The notes beneath the pieces were generated by a model. The model saw only the letters and a list, made by a program, of their open reading frames with translations, searched no databases and was not told where the DNA came from. The position numbers and the translations under genes were made by a program. Below, in pieces: positions 16,768 through 25,159 of a stretch of DNA of 64,000 nt (its first letter is position 1; every line of letters begins with the position of its first letter). Source of the DNA: Natribaculum breve (GTDB taxonomy: Archaea > Halobacteriota > Halobacteria > Halobacteriales > Natrialbaceae); the NCBI RefSeq assembly GCF_023008585.1, contig NZ_CP095391.1:1-64000 (forward strand), given 5' to 3'.

Positions 16768-17991
16768 ATGAATATTCGCTCTCGAGGTCGGTGGTGGGGT
16801 TCGACGAGTGGAAGCGTTCTGAAGTACTACCTCTACAAGTCCACCAAAGCGGTCGAGTTCTACCGGCCGATCATGTACCTCTTCTTTCTGGCGCAAGGGC
16901 TCGACTTCACGCAGATCGCGATGCTCGAGGCGATCTACAATCTGACGACGCTGTTCGGCGAGATCCCCACCGGATACGTCGGCGACCGCGTCGGTCGCCG
17001 GAATAGCCTCCTCATCGGGACCGTGCTGATCGCCGTGACGCTACTCGGTATCGGCCTCGCTGGGTCGTTTCCAACGTTGGCGGTTCTCTACGTCTTCTGG
17101 TCTGCAGGGTACAACTTTCGATCGGGGAGCGAAGACGCCTGGCTCTACGACACGCTCACCGACGACCTCTCGGAAGACGAGTTCGCTCACGTCCGGGGCC
17201 GAGGAGAAGCCGCTGCGCTGGTGGTCGGGGCTGTCGCAGCCATCGTCGGTGGGTATCTCGGAACCATCGATCTCTCGTACCCGTGGTTCGTCGCCGCCGC
17301 CGTCACCGGACTCGGTGCGGTCGTCCTTCTCACACTGGACGAACCAGAGACGTACAGAGAGACCGACACCGACGCGTTGAGTTTTCGCAGGACAGTCGGT
17401 ATCGTCAGGGAGGCGCTCTCACACCGGAATCTCCGGGCGTTCATCCTCTACTACTACGTCCTCTACGCCGCCGTCACGTACCTCGTGTTCGTGTTCCTCC
17501 AGCCGATCTTCCAGACGGTCGTCGTCGATCTCGGCGTGTCACCCACTCGAGTCGAGTCGCTGCTGGGGTGGTTCTACGCGGCGTACAGTCTCGTCGGTGC
17601 GGTGCTCAGCTACTACACCGGCGCGATCAAAGCCCATCTGGGAATTCGGACGTGGTTTCTCGTCCTGCCGTTCGTCGTTGGCGCGGCGCTGGTCGGAATG
17701 TACTACGTCCCCGTCCTCGCGCTCCCGACGTTTCTGGTCGCCCGCGGGCTCTCCGACGTCACGCGGTCGTTCGCCGGCCAGTACGTGAACGATCACGTCG
17801 AAACGCTCGGTCGAGCCACCGTTTTGAGCGCGATGGCGATGGTCAGCGGCCTGGCAGTCGTTCCGTTCCAGCTCGGCAGCGGCGTCATTTCTGACATGGT
17901 GTCCCCGCTGTTTGCGCTCGCCGTCGCAGGGGTCGTCCTCGTCGCTGGATCCGGCGCAATCCTCTCGTGGGAGATGCCGGTGGCCGAGTGA
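16768..17991 (+). CDS. MFS transporter
   Basis: A 407-residue major facilitator protein with 12 hydrophobic segments. The loop 2-3 signature GYVGDRVGRRNSLLIG (about residues 70-85) is clear. It starts near ATG 16768 (MNIRSRGRWW); TTG 16741 is possible. The sequence type (VEFYRPIMYLFFLAQGLDFTQIAMLEAIYNL) belongs to a group annotated only as MFS, so the substrate is unknown. Divergence from the NikR-like regulator suggests metal-dependent control. Confidence 0.87.
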   Translation: MNIRSRGRWWGSTSGSVLKYYLYKSTKAVEFYRPIMYLFFLAQGLDFTQIAMLEAIYNLTTLFGEIPTGYVGDRVGRRNSLLIGTVLIAVTLLGIGLAGSFPTLAVLYVFWSAGYNFRSGSEDAWLYDTLTDDLSEDEFAHVRGRGEAAALVVGAVAAIVGGYLGTIDLSYPWFVAAAVTGLGAVVLLTLDEPETYRETDTDALSFRRTVGIVREALSHRNLRAFILYYYVLYAAVTYLVFVFLQPIFQTVVVDLGVSPTRVESLLGWFYAAYSLVGAVLSYYTGAIKAHLGIRTWFLVLPFVVGAALVGMYYVPVLALPTFLVARGLSDVTRSFAGQYVNDHVETLGRATVLSAMAMVSGLAVVPFQLGSGVISDMVSPLFALAVAGVVLVAGSGAILSWEMPVAE

Positions 17992-18159
17992 AACGGAAGC
18001 GAAAGCCCACCCCGTCAGTACGGGTTCCTCGAGTCTGCTGGCAAACATCTTCAAGCCAACGGTCACCGTCGTCTCGCGACTCACAGAATTGTGAGGCGGA
18101 TGCCACGGGGCTGGATCTCGAGGCACTCGGCCTGCTCCGACTGTCGATGTGCCTGCCGA

Positions 18160-19100
18160 TCAGCGAAGCAGCGAGAGCCCCAAGGAGGACCCCTCATAGA
18201 TCACGAATCCCTCTTCGACCGGGACGAGTCCGTCGATCGTACCAAGGCGGTATGCGGCGCGCGACCAGGTGGTTCGCTCCTCGCCCGTCGATCGGTCGTA
18301 GACGCTGACACCCTCGTTTGTCCGACCGAACGCGACCCAATCGTCGCCGACCACCGGACGGCCGGTGACGATGCCGGTGTCGACGGTCCAGCGAATCTCG
18401 CCCGTGGTCGCATCGAGGGCCACGCTCGTTGTACCGGATCCGGCTGGAACGAACACCTCGTCGCCAGTTACGGCGAGTCCAGAACGACCGTTGCCGACAC
18501 CGGGGAGCGAGCGTGACCAGTACCGTTCTCCCGTTGTGGCGTCGATAGCGGAGACCGTCCCACGGGAGTCGGCGACCCAGACCGTCCCGTCGAAGACCGA
18601 AGCGGACCCGAGGGCGTTCGTGCTCGAGATGTGCCAGCGCTCCTCTCCATGCAGGTCGTACGCGAAGATACCGCTGGTCCGCGAGTCGCTTCGAGTCGTG
18701 TAGACGCCGTCGTCGTCGAGGGCCAGCGTCTCGCCGGAACCACCGCTCCACTGGACCGCTCCGGTATTGATGTCGACGGCGGCGGGACTGCCTCCAGCGA
18801 CGTAGATGGTGTCGTCGAGAGCCGCGGCAGTGGCATCGTTGCGGTGGTGACTTCCGGCGTCAGCACGCCAGTATCGTTCGCCCGATGTGCGACCGAGAGT
18901 GACCAGTTGATTCATTCCTGGGGCGAAGACGACTCCGCAGGCGAGCACCGGTACGGCAGCGATGCCGTCGTCGAGGTCGCGCCTCCACGTCGGTCCGTCC
19001 ATCGGTGCGTCGAGGTCGACCGCGACGAGTCCACCGGTCACGGGGATATACGCCGTTCTATCTTTAAGCAGCGAGAGAATCCCGGCGTTTACACGAAATC
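18160..19100 (-). pseudogene. PQQ-like beta-propeller protein, 5'-truncated
   Basis: About 310 codons of PQQ-type propeller repeats (DATTGERYWSRSLPG, DATTGEIRWTVDTG, DINTGAVQWSGGSG). The reading frame is open past the first possible start (GTG 19041, VTGGLVAVDL) and continues coherent propeller sequence (FRVNAGILSLLKDRTAYIPV) up to the left end of the IS element at about 19103. So the N-terminus, including any signal peptide, was removed. Homologues such as the intact one at 38936-40168 are about 410 residues. Nothing at the far end of the element continues this gene. Confidence 0.75.
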
Positions 19101-19125
19101 GAGGAGAAAGCCCACGGCTTCAGTC

Positions 19126-19381
19126 CTGTCTCTTACCCATACATCGGAGTCTCGCGAAAGTGGCGTTTCGGAGGCTCTCGAGGCGGGCGAGCACGAGCTG
19201 AGACCCACAGGAAGAGAGACGAGATCGGCGCTCGGTACGGAGCGTAGTACTCGAGTCGACTGCGTTCGGATCCACAATTACGGATTTCATCCGGCGAAAG
19301 GCGCTGAATACTGGTATCTCGATCGCCACTCTCCTGTGGATTGCTCGCAGACTGGTAGCGCAACTTGTGGGTAAGAGACAG
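19126..19381. mobile_element. MITE copy 3
   Basis: 256 bp, same termini as copies 1 and 2, and a 10-bp target duplication GGCTTCAGTC at 19116-19125 and 19382-19391. Its sequence appears identical to the copy at 8925, implying recent movement. Its target is again the centre of a left-end hairpin. Confidence 0.9.
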
Positions 19382-19463
19382 GGCTTCAGTCGTGGGATGA
19401 ATCCGACCACACACGACACAAACCATCCTCGATAGCCGACCGAGGGTTGATGGAGTCGTAACA

Positions 19464-19474
19464 CGTAATATAAT
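19464..19474 (+). promoter_or_regulatory. TATA box of tnpA
   Basis: CGTAATATAAT lies about 26 bp before the tnpA ATG at 19493, consistent with a leaderless transcript. Confidence 0.5.
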
Positions 19475-19492
19475 TGACTTCTATCTACTCGT

Positions 19493-19882
19493 ATGCCACG
19501 CGGGTACAGTCGAGAGCGAACGTCGGTTCACAACCTCCACTCCCACTTCGTGTGGTGCCCGAAGTACCGCAAGCCGGTGCTGACCGACGAGGTTGCCGAC
19601 CGTCTCGAACAACTCATCGAGGAGAAAGCCGACAAACTCGACCTCGACATTCTCCGACTGGCAATCCAGCCCGACCACGTACACCTGTTCATCACTGGCG
19701 ACCCGAAACTTGCCCCGAACAAAATCATCCAGCAGGTCAAGGGCTACACCTCGCGGAATCTCCGCGACGAGTTCGACTTCGGCCTCCCCTCGCTGTGGAC
19801 ACGCTCGTACTTCGTCTCCTCGGCAGGAGAGGTGTCGAGTCAGCTCATCGAGGAGTACATCGAAGCACAGACCGGACGATAA
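19493..19882 (+). CDS. tnpA: IS200/IS605 Y1 transposase TnpA
   Basis: A 129-residue HUH single-strand transposase. The metal-binding HUH motif is DHVHLFI at about residues 61-67. The single catalytic tyrosine is most likely in the C-terminal helix (LIEEYIEAQ). It excises and inserts the top strand as a circle, guided by the end hairpins. Length is normal (about 130-155). tnpB follows 2 bp after its stop, so the two are co-transcribed. Confidence 0.95.
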   Translation: MPRGYSRERTSVHNLHSHFVWCPKYRKPVLTDEVADRLEQLIEEKADKLDLDILRLAIQPDHVHLFITGDPKLAPNKIIQQVKGYTSRNLRDEFDFGLPSLWTRSYFVSSAGEVSSQLIEEYIEAQTGR

Positions 19883-19884
19883 CG

Positions 19885-21063
19885 ATGCATCGAGACGTCA
19901 CCACCACGGTACGGGTCAAACTCCACTCGCTCACCGAACGTAAAGCCCGACTCATCGAACGCGAGTACGGCGCGTTCCAAGATGCCGTTCACGGTGACGA
20001 CAAAGCGAACCTCTACTCCGCCACCAAACAACAGGCGGGCAAAGTCCGGTCGAACAAGAACCCGCGAGAGGACACCGAGCAACCTGTCGTTCTCCGCAAC
20101 GACTGCATCACCATCGAACACGACGAGGACACAGTTCTCTCGTCGTGGTGGTTCAAACTCCCCGTCTACAATCCCGAGAAGGAACGCGGGGATAGCATCT
20201 GGGTACCCGTCCGCGTCCCCGAGAAGGACACGCACCTCCTCGAAGACGAAGACGAGTCCATCCGCGACTCGGAACTCGTCCACCGGGACGGCGAGTGGTA
20301 CGTTCACCTCGTCTGCAAGCGGTCTGTGGCCGTCGCAGACGAATACGATGACGTTCTCGCCGTCGATATGGGTGCGAAGTGGATAGCCGTCAGCACGTTC
20401 ATCTCCGACCGAAACACGCAGTTCCACGGAGCGGAAGTCCGTCGCGTCCGTGAACACTACAAGCAACTCCGCAAGAGCATCGGGAAGGCGAAGGTGCGTT
20501 CGGGAGCGCAGGTCATCGAACGCCTCGGGGACAAGGAATCCAGAACGGTCGAACACGAACTGCACCAAGTGGCGAACGAACTCGTCGCTCGCGCTCGGGA
20601 GCGCAACGCCGTCATCGTGTTCGGTGATATGACTGGGTTGCGCTTCGACAACGACAAGGGTCGGTACGTGAACGACAAGACCCACAAGATGCCATACGCG
20701 AAGATGGCGAACATCCTCACGTACAAAGCCCATCTCGACGGGCGAGAGTGCCTCCCCGTGAACGAGTACGACACGTCTGTGACGTGTTGGCGGTGTGGGT
20801 CGCAGAACACATCGCGGGAAGTGCAGGGGCGTGTCGAGTGCCACGACTGTGGACTGGACGACAACGGCGACAAGAATGGTGCGACGAACATCGGCAAACG
20901 AGCCGTCGGTAAGAACATTCAGAGTCCGCTATCGACGGTGGGGGCTGTTGTGGCTCAGCCCGAAACGCAGGTCGTACTCGAAGGAACCACCGGTGAGATG
21001 GAACCTGCGAACTCCCCAGACGACGTGGGCCTAACCCTCAGTGAGGGAAGCCCACGACTTTAG
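19885..21063 (+). CDS. tnpB: TnpB RNA-guided nuclease
   Basis: 392 residues. RuvC motif I is LAVDMGAKWIAV at about residue 155, motif II lies in VIVFGDMTGLRF, the zinc ribbon is CWRCGSQ...CHDCG (about 295-325), and motif III is DKNGATNIG. TnpB proteins cut DNA at sites chosen by an omegaRNA transcribed from the element's right end, helping element retention. Motif II has Gly-Asp where most TnpBs have Glu-Asp, a form shared by the interrupted copy at 9445. ATG at 19885 is the start giving family length. The last codons lie within the right-end hairpin region. Confidence 0.93.
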   Translation: MHRDVTTTVRVKLHSLTERKARLIEREYGAFQDAVHGDDKANLYSATKQQAGKVRSNKNPREDTEQPVVLRNDCITIEHDEDTVLSSWWFKLPVYNPEKERGDSIWVPVRVPEKDTHLLEDEDESIRDSELVHRDGEWYVHLVCKRSVAVADEYDDVLAVDMGAKWIAVSTFISDRNTQFHGAEVRRVREHYKQLRKSIGKAKVRSGAQVIERLGDKESRTVEHELHQVANELVARARERNAVIVFGDMTGLRFDNDKGRYVNDKTHKMPYAKMANILTYKAHLDGRECLPVNEYDTSVTCWRCGSQNTSREVQGRVECHDCGLDDNGDKNGATNIGKRAVGKNIQSPLSTVGAVVAQPETQVVLEGTTGEMEPANSPDDVGLTLSEGSPRL

Positions 21064-21070
21064 TCGTGGG
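20930..21070 (+). ncRNA. Probable omegaRNA region of element C
   Basis: In TnpB elements the guide scaffold overlaps the 3' end of tnpB and the right end. Here this stretch contains tnpB's non-conserved tail and ends in the hairpin CCCACGACTTTAGTCGTGGG, the guide beginning just beyond at about 21080. No covariance model could be run; boundaries are estimates from the family. Confidence 0.4.
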
Positions 21071-21079
21071 AGAAGTCAC

Positions 21080-21115
21080 GACGTCACCGCGCCGGACGCT
21101 CGGGCCACCACTCAT
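21080..21115 (-). pseudogene. MazF/PemK-like toxin, 5' stub cut off by IS
   Basis: ATG at 21115 overlaps the antitoxin stop (ATGA) and reads MSGGPSVRRGDV, the typical beginning of MazF/PemK endoribonucleases (RRGDVV). After 12 codons the right end of IS element C begins and the rest is gone. The family is about 110 residues, so this is a dead toxin. Short, so the family call is moderate. Confidence 0.6.
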
Positions 21116-21348
21116 TCATCGAGCCCGTTCCATGCTTCATCAGATGCCTTGTCCCACTCCTCAGTAAGAGCGGTGGCACTCTCCGACGCATCGCGATAGG
21201 CTGCAGCTAATTCGTCTTCTTCTGGGCGATCGTTCTCGACGTCAACGATTGCAACCGTGACACGCTTGTTCGCGTACTCTGTGCCGAGGTAAATGCGTCC
21301 CCTGTCGTCGGTTTCGTTGGTCTGAAGTTCGTCTGCATCAATCTTCAT
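21112..21348 (-). CDS. Antitoxin-like protein, orphaned
   Basis: 78 residues beginning at ATG 21348 (MKIDADELQTNETDDRG). The first 35 residues (DDRGRIYLGTEYANKRVTVAIVDV) look like a swapped-hairpin AbrB-type DNA-binding strand pattern, followed by an acidic helical tail (DELAAAYRDASE...) suited to toxin binding. It overlaps by 4 bp the stub of a MazF-like gene, the usual antitoxin-toxin order. Its toxin has been lost to the IS insertion. Family naming is tentative. Confidence 0.6.
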   Translation of the reverse strand: MKIDADELQTNETDDRGRIYLGTEYANKRVTVAIVDVENDRPEEDELAAAYRDASESATALTEEWDKASDEAWNGLDE

Positions 21349-21418
21349 ATTACCCACTATAGCCCACTCGTGTATATAGTTCACCCACGATAACCCACTA
21401 CCTCTGTCCGACGTGGTG

Positions 21419-22010
21419 TCCGACCATTTGCAACACTGCAGTGGGCACCTTGCTGAGTACGGACATCGCTGGGAGCTCGAGAGCAGTTGCAAATCCGTCG
21501 AGAGGTTCATGATCGCGGCGACCTCGAAGGACTTCGGACTGCGGTTCTTCTACTTGGCGTTCGCGTGTCTGTTGTACTCGATCTGGCAGGCAGTTGATCT
21601 GCTCGTGCAGGTCGAATTGACCGGCGAGTACGAGCACGCACCTATCGTGACCGACGATAACACACTGACGCTGCTGAAGGAGGAAACCGAAACCGGATAG
21701 CAGGGTCCTCGATCTGGGTCAGCGCAGCTTGCTGAGTAGCAACGCTGTCGAGAATCTCAGGAAAACCACGATCTGGTCGTTAGCGGTTTGGTGAGGGTTC
21801 TAAGCCCCACCCTCGAGGAGCGAACGAACGTGAGCGAGTAGGGCGGGGTAGTTCACTACGACAGGAAGAATCACACGGGAGGGGGTCTGAAGCAATTCTC
21901 GCTTACTGATTCGTCGGAAATCACGTATTACAGACCTGTTAAACCCTCTGTAGCCTCAACTTCCACTACTTATCAGCAGTTGAGTTCTGACGATTCAATG
22001 TATTATCAAA
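21419..22010 (+). pseudogene. Remnant of DDE IS (3' third of transposase)
   Basis: Codons 21440-21700 read YGHRWELESSCKSVERFM ... FFYLAFACLLYSIWQAVDLLVQVE, the C-terminal end of the intact transposase at 32801-34477 (YGYRWEIESGYKSIKRFM). After the stop the typical non-coding 3' end of that IS continues to about 22010 (CTGTAGCCTCAACTTCCAC at about 21951-21975). The 5' two thirds are missing. It has the same orientation as the other two copies. Confidence 0.85.
21785..21856. repeat. Solo IS605-type hairpin end (PATE-like insertion)
   Basis: Relative to the sister remnant at 28341-28360, about 72 nt are inserted here, containing GCCCCACCCTC...GAGTAGGGCGGGG, a stem typical of palindromic IS200/IS605 ends. 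No ORF fits. It looks like a tiny palindrome-associated element landed in the decayed IS. Confidence 0.5.
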
Positions 22011-22179
22011 GGGGTATTCGAACTGTGTATTAGGGTGTTTCAGAGACGAACCACTGCGTGTCAGCTACATATTGTAGAGAGTTGGTCGGAATTCTACTTA
22101 ATTAGATTATTACAGAGACAAAAACAACTATGAGCGGTAGCCTGCAAACCGTAATTTGAAAGATTAACAGATATCTGAG
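21857..22179. other. AT-rich spacer, decayed IS end
   Basis: Up to about 22010 this is the degenerate 3' end of the IS remnant. From there to the ABC permease stop at 22180 the sequence is AT-rich with no gene or clear structure visible. Confidence 0.4.
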
Positions 22180-23091
22180 TTACTGTACTTTGCTTCCGGC
22201 AGCGTGACGCAAGAGACGAATTGCGACCGTGCCCAAAATAACGTTGCACCCAACGAGGACGATACTCGCGGGCACGACGGTGTTCCAGATTCCACTGAAC
22301 GCCGTCACGTCGACGACCGTCATTACGTCCCGGCCGAGCATGATGGCGCGAACGCCGTCGACACCGTACGTGATGGGATTGAGGACGGCAACAGTCCTGA
22401 TCCACTTTGGGAGTACGCCAAGCGGCAGGAAGGCACTCGAGATAAACAGCAGCGGGAACGTCAGGAGATTTGCGAACATGATAGTCGCTTCCTGATCGCG
22501 GGTGACCAGGGCGACGATGTTCGAGTACGCCATGAACGCGCCGCCGAATATCACCGTGACAAAGACGACGCCGACGATCCCAGCGACGCCCGTCCGGAGG
22601 TACTGATCGAACGCTGCGCCATTTTTGATCACCAACAGGAGATATCCGAGAAGGAGGATTAGAAGCGTCTGGACGACGATCCGTGTCACCTCCGACAGTA
22701 CCTTGCCGAAGAACATAGCCGACCGGTTCACTGGCGAGACGAGCATCTTCTCGAACATCCCCTCCTCCATGTCATCGACGAGTCCGATACCCGAAGTGGC
22801 TGCCGACGAGAGTGTGGACATGACGATGATGGCCGGAGACAGGTACGTCACATAGCTGATGTCGGGGCCGAGCGCTTCCGCGAGCGCGCTGCCAGCAATC
22901 GCTCCGAATACCTCGACGAACAGGACGAAGAAGATCACCGGCTGGATGAGCGAGGTGAATACGACGTAGGGGTTGCGCAGGTTCTTGATGAGCCACCGCT
23001 TGAAGCTGATACGAACGTCGTCTGTCGCGCTGTTCCCTGGTGCTTTCTGTGCGGTGTCACTGATGACTGTACGCCCGTCGTGACCGCTCAT
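22180..23091 (-). CDS. ABC-2 type exporter permease (DrrB-like)
   Basis: 303 residues with a hydrophilic N-terminal 30 and six membrane helices. The LPLGVLPKWIRTVAVLNPITYGVDGVRA loop near the C-terminus is the hallmark of the DrrB/NodJ group of ABC-2 permeases. It pairs with the ATPase whose gene overlaps its start by 4 bp (ATGA at 23088-23091). DrrAB-type pairs export anthracyclines, lipids or other hydrophobic compounds; the substrate here is unknown. Confidence 0.9.
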   Translation of the reverse strand: MSGHDGRTVISDTAQKAPGNSATDDVRISFKRWLIKNLRNPYVVFTSLIQPVIFFVLFVEVFGAIAGSALAEALGPDISYVTYLSPAIIVMSTLSSAATSGIGLVDDMEEGMFEKMLVSPVNRSAMFFGKVLSEVTRIVVQTLLILLLGYLLLVIKNGAAFDQYLRTGVAGIVGVVFVTVIFGGAFMAYSNIVALVTRDQEATIMFANLLTFPLLFISSAFLPLGVLPKWIRTVAVLNPITYGVDGVRAIMLGRDVMTVVDVTAFSGIWNTVVPASIVLVGCNVILGTVAIRLLRHAAGSKVQ

Positions 23092-24152
23092 GTCGACACC
23101 TCCCCAGCGGACATCGACGCCATTCCGGTCCCAATCCGATCATCATCGGCAGACGAGTCGTCTGTCAGCGCGAGGAAGACGTCGTCGAGTGTAGGCGAGC
23201 GTACGTCGAAGTCACTGACTGACACACCTGCATCGTCGAGAGCAGAGAAGAATTCGCTTGCAACCTCGCGGATTCGGTCCGACCTGATAGCGAATCCATC
23301 GTCAGTCGTTCTGACGATCGGGTCTTCGAGAGCGTCGATACGTCGAATCGCCTGCACGCCGCGCTCAATCTGTTCCTCGGCAGGATTCTCGAGCGTTATC
23401 TCGAAGACGTCCATCCCGAATTCGGATTTGAGCGTCTCTGGTGATCCGGTCGCGATGACCTGTCCGTTCTGGAGCAGAGAGAGTCGGTCACAGAGTTCGT
23501 CCGCCTCTTCGAGGTACTGCGTCGTGAGGAACACTGTTGTCCCCTGCTCGTTGATTCGTTCGAAGTACTCCCAGAGTCGCAATCGTGCTTCCGGGTCGAG
23601 ACCGGTCGTCGGCTCGTCGAGGAACACCACCGGCGGACGATGAACCAGAACGCTCGCCGCGTCCAATCGCTTTTTCATCCCGCCGGAGAACTTCTCCGAC
23701 CGCGTGTCAGCGACATCCTGTAAGTCCACCAAGTCGAGTAGCGTCTCGATTCGCTCGTCGCGCTGCTCCGCTGGGACGCCGTACAGTTTGCAGGCCAACT
23801 GGAGGTTCTCCCGCGGCGTCAGTTCTCTGTCGATACTCGTTTCCTGTGCCATATACCCGATAGACCGCCGGACCATTTGCGGGTCAGTCGCCGCGTCGTA
23901 CCCGTTGATCCGTACCGATCCCTGCGTCGGGTACAAGAGAGTGACGAGCGATTTGATGGTGGTCGTTTTTCCGGCGCCGTTCGGTCCGAGGAAGCCGAAG
24001 AACTCGCCTTTCTCGATGCGTAAGGAAACGCCACGAACAGCCTTGGTTCCATCTCGGTAGGTGACCGTGACATCTCGAGCGTCGATTGCGAGGTCGGGTT
24101 CCCGAGACTGGTCGGCTGTGCTCTGTTGAGGTTGTGACTGTCGGTTCGCCAT
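23088..24152 (-). CDS. ABC exporter ATPase (DrrA-like)
   Basis: 354 residues. Walker A GPNGAGKTT at about residues 54-62, Q-loop YMAQETSID, signature FSGGMKKRLD, Walker B VVFLDEPTTGLDP and TQYLEEADELCDRL are all intact. The C-terminal about 110 residues match the daunorubicin-resistance ATPase extension (ITLENPAEEQ ... SPTLDDVFLALT). The gene leads a two-gene operon with the permease and diverges from the HTH_10 regulator at 24289; a TTTAAAT box lies at about 24211. Regulation by that neighbour is plausible. Confidence 0.93.
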   Translation of the reverse strand: MANRQSQPQQSTADQSREPDLAIDARDVTVTYRDGTKAVRGVSLRIEKGEFFGFLGPNGAGKTTTIKSLVTLLYPTQGSVRINGYDAATDPQMVRRSIGYMAQETSIDRELTPRENLQLACKLYGVPAEQRDERIETLLDLVDLQDVADTRSEKFSGGMKKRLDAASVLVHRPPVVFLDEPTTGLDPEARLRLWEYFERINEQGTTVFLTTQYLEEADELCDRLSLLQNGQVIATGSPETLKSEFGMDVFEITLENPAEEQIERGVQAIRRIDALEDPIVRTTDDGFAIRSDRIREVASEFFSALDDAGVSVSDFDVRSPTLDDVFLALTDDSSADDDRIGTGMASMSAGEVST

Positions 24153-24288
24153 CGCACGAACCCGTTTGAATCGGGACCGTGTAGCGCCTTCTCGAATTGA
24201 TAGTGCTCTTTAAATGCAGTCCTCGAGGAAGTCGATCGAAGTGCCTCTCGACCGTAACCCAAATTGTCGTTGATAGGAACTGATTGGT

Positions 24289-24984
24289 ATGGGGCTCGTG
24301 GCTGAATACAAGATTTACTGCGATGCTCTTCCACTCGTGGACGTAGCTGCAGTAGTACCTGCGACGAAAATCATTCTCAATCTCCAATACAATCACGGCA
24401 ACCGACCGCTGTTCCTCATTACTGTGACTGGCGGTGCCGAGCAGCCGCTTGAGACGGCCCTGGCTGACACGTACGACGTGGGAGACTGGACGCGAATCGG
24501 GCAGGCTGGAGACACTCGACGGTATCAAATCAAGCCCGCACTCAGTTTCGAAGAGCAACTTGGGGACCACATCGACGACCTCGCCGGGCTGGAAGGACTT
24601 GCCACAGCCGAGGCATTCATAGACAGAATCCTGGTCGAAACAGACGGGTGGCGTCAAACGGGCTGGTTCGCCGATCGAGAAGAGTTCAGGAAATTCTCAT
24701 CGTTCTGGCAGCAGAACGCTGACTTTCGGCTGGATCGCCTCGATAGGGACGGGACAGCGGAACCGCCAGGAGAAGGTCTGACTAACCGACAATACGAGGC
24801 ACTCCGGATAGCGTACGAGGAGGGGTATTTCGCGATCCCACGGCAGATATCGCTCGAGGAGATAGCTGCGGAGCTGGACATCACTGCATCGTCGGTAACC
24901 GAGCGGTTGCGCCGTGCACAAACACAACTCATCGAAGAAACAGTAGCAACGACGTGGCCGCCCCTCCCTGATAGAGACTGTTAG
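24289..24984 (+). CDS. HTH_10 (Bat-like) transcription regulator
   Basis: 231 residues. The C-terminal domain (LTNRQYEALRIAYEEGYFAIPRQISLEEIAAELDITASSVTERLRRAQ, about residues 160-215) is the bacterio-opsin-activator HTH_10 domain. The first 150 residues are the GAF/HTH-associated sensor seen in haloarchaeal relatives. It is divergent from the DrrAB-like exporter (136 bp between starts), making it a likely regulator of that operon. It ends inside the first arm of a large inverted repeat that probably terminates transcription. Confidence 0.87.
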   Translation: MGLVAEYKIYCDALPLVDVAAVVPATKIILNLQYNHGNRPLFLITVTGGAEQPLETALADTYDVGDWTRIGQAGDTRRYQIKPALSFEEQLGDHIDDLAGLEGLATAEAFIDRILVETDGWRQTGWFADREEFRKFSSFWQQNADFRLDRLDRDGTAEPPGEGLTNRQYEALRIAYEEGYFAIPRQISLEEIAAELDITASSVTERLRRAQTQLIEETVATTWPPLPDRDC

Positions 24985-25012
24985 CGATACCCCCGCTAAC
25001 AATCTCTATCAG
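24968..25012. terminator. 45-bp inverted repeat between convergent genes
   Basis: The arms 24968-24986 and 24994-25012 are 19 nt each (CTGATAGAGACTGTTAGCG against CGCTAACAATCTCTATCAG), pairing with one mismatch around a 7-nt loop. It includes the stop codon of the HTH_10 gene. It could be a bidirectional terminator, or a mobile palindrome given the unusual length. Confidence 0.55.
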
Positions 25013-25159
25013 CCACGAGGACATCGGTTTCTGGCAGGGCCGTGTGGCGGATGCTCTCGTTGACCAGGAGTTGAGACTGGTCTCCTCAATGCACCGAGGC
25101 AGTACTCGGTTCTCGAGTCAATTACACCACATTACGTTTTCCCTCCCATCACCACCGTC

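Larger units (their letters stand above)
19103..21079 (+). mobile_element. IS200/IS605 element with tnpA and tnpB (element C)
   Basis: The left-end hairpin GCCCACGGCTTCAGTCGTGGG (split by MITE copy 3) and right-end hairpin GCCCACGACTTTAGTCGTGGG at 21050-21070, ending near AGTCAC. Inside are a Y1 transposase and TnpB, both intact, in tandem. Peel-and-paste elements make no target duplication, consistent with none being seen. It has disrupted a toxin gene on its right and a propeller gene on its left. This is the only apparently complete IS605-type element in the window. Confidence 0.9.
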
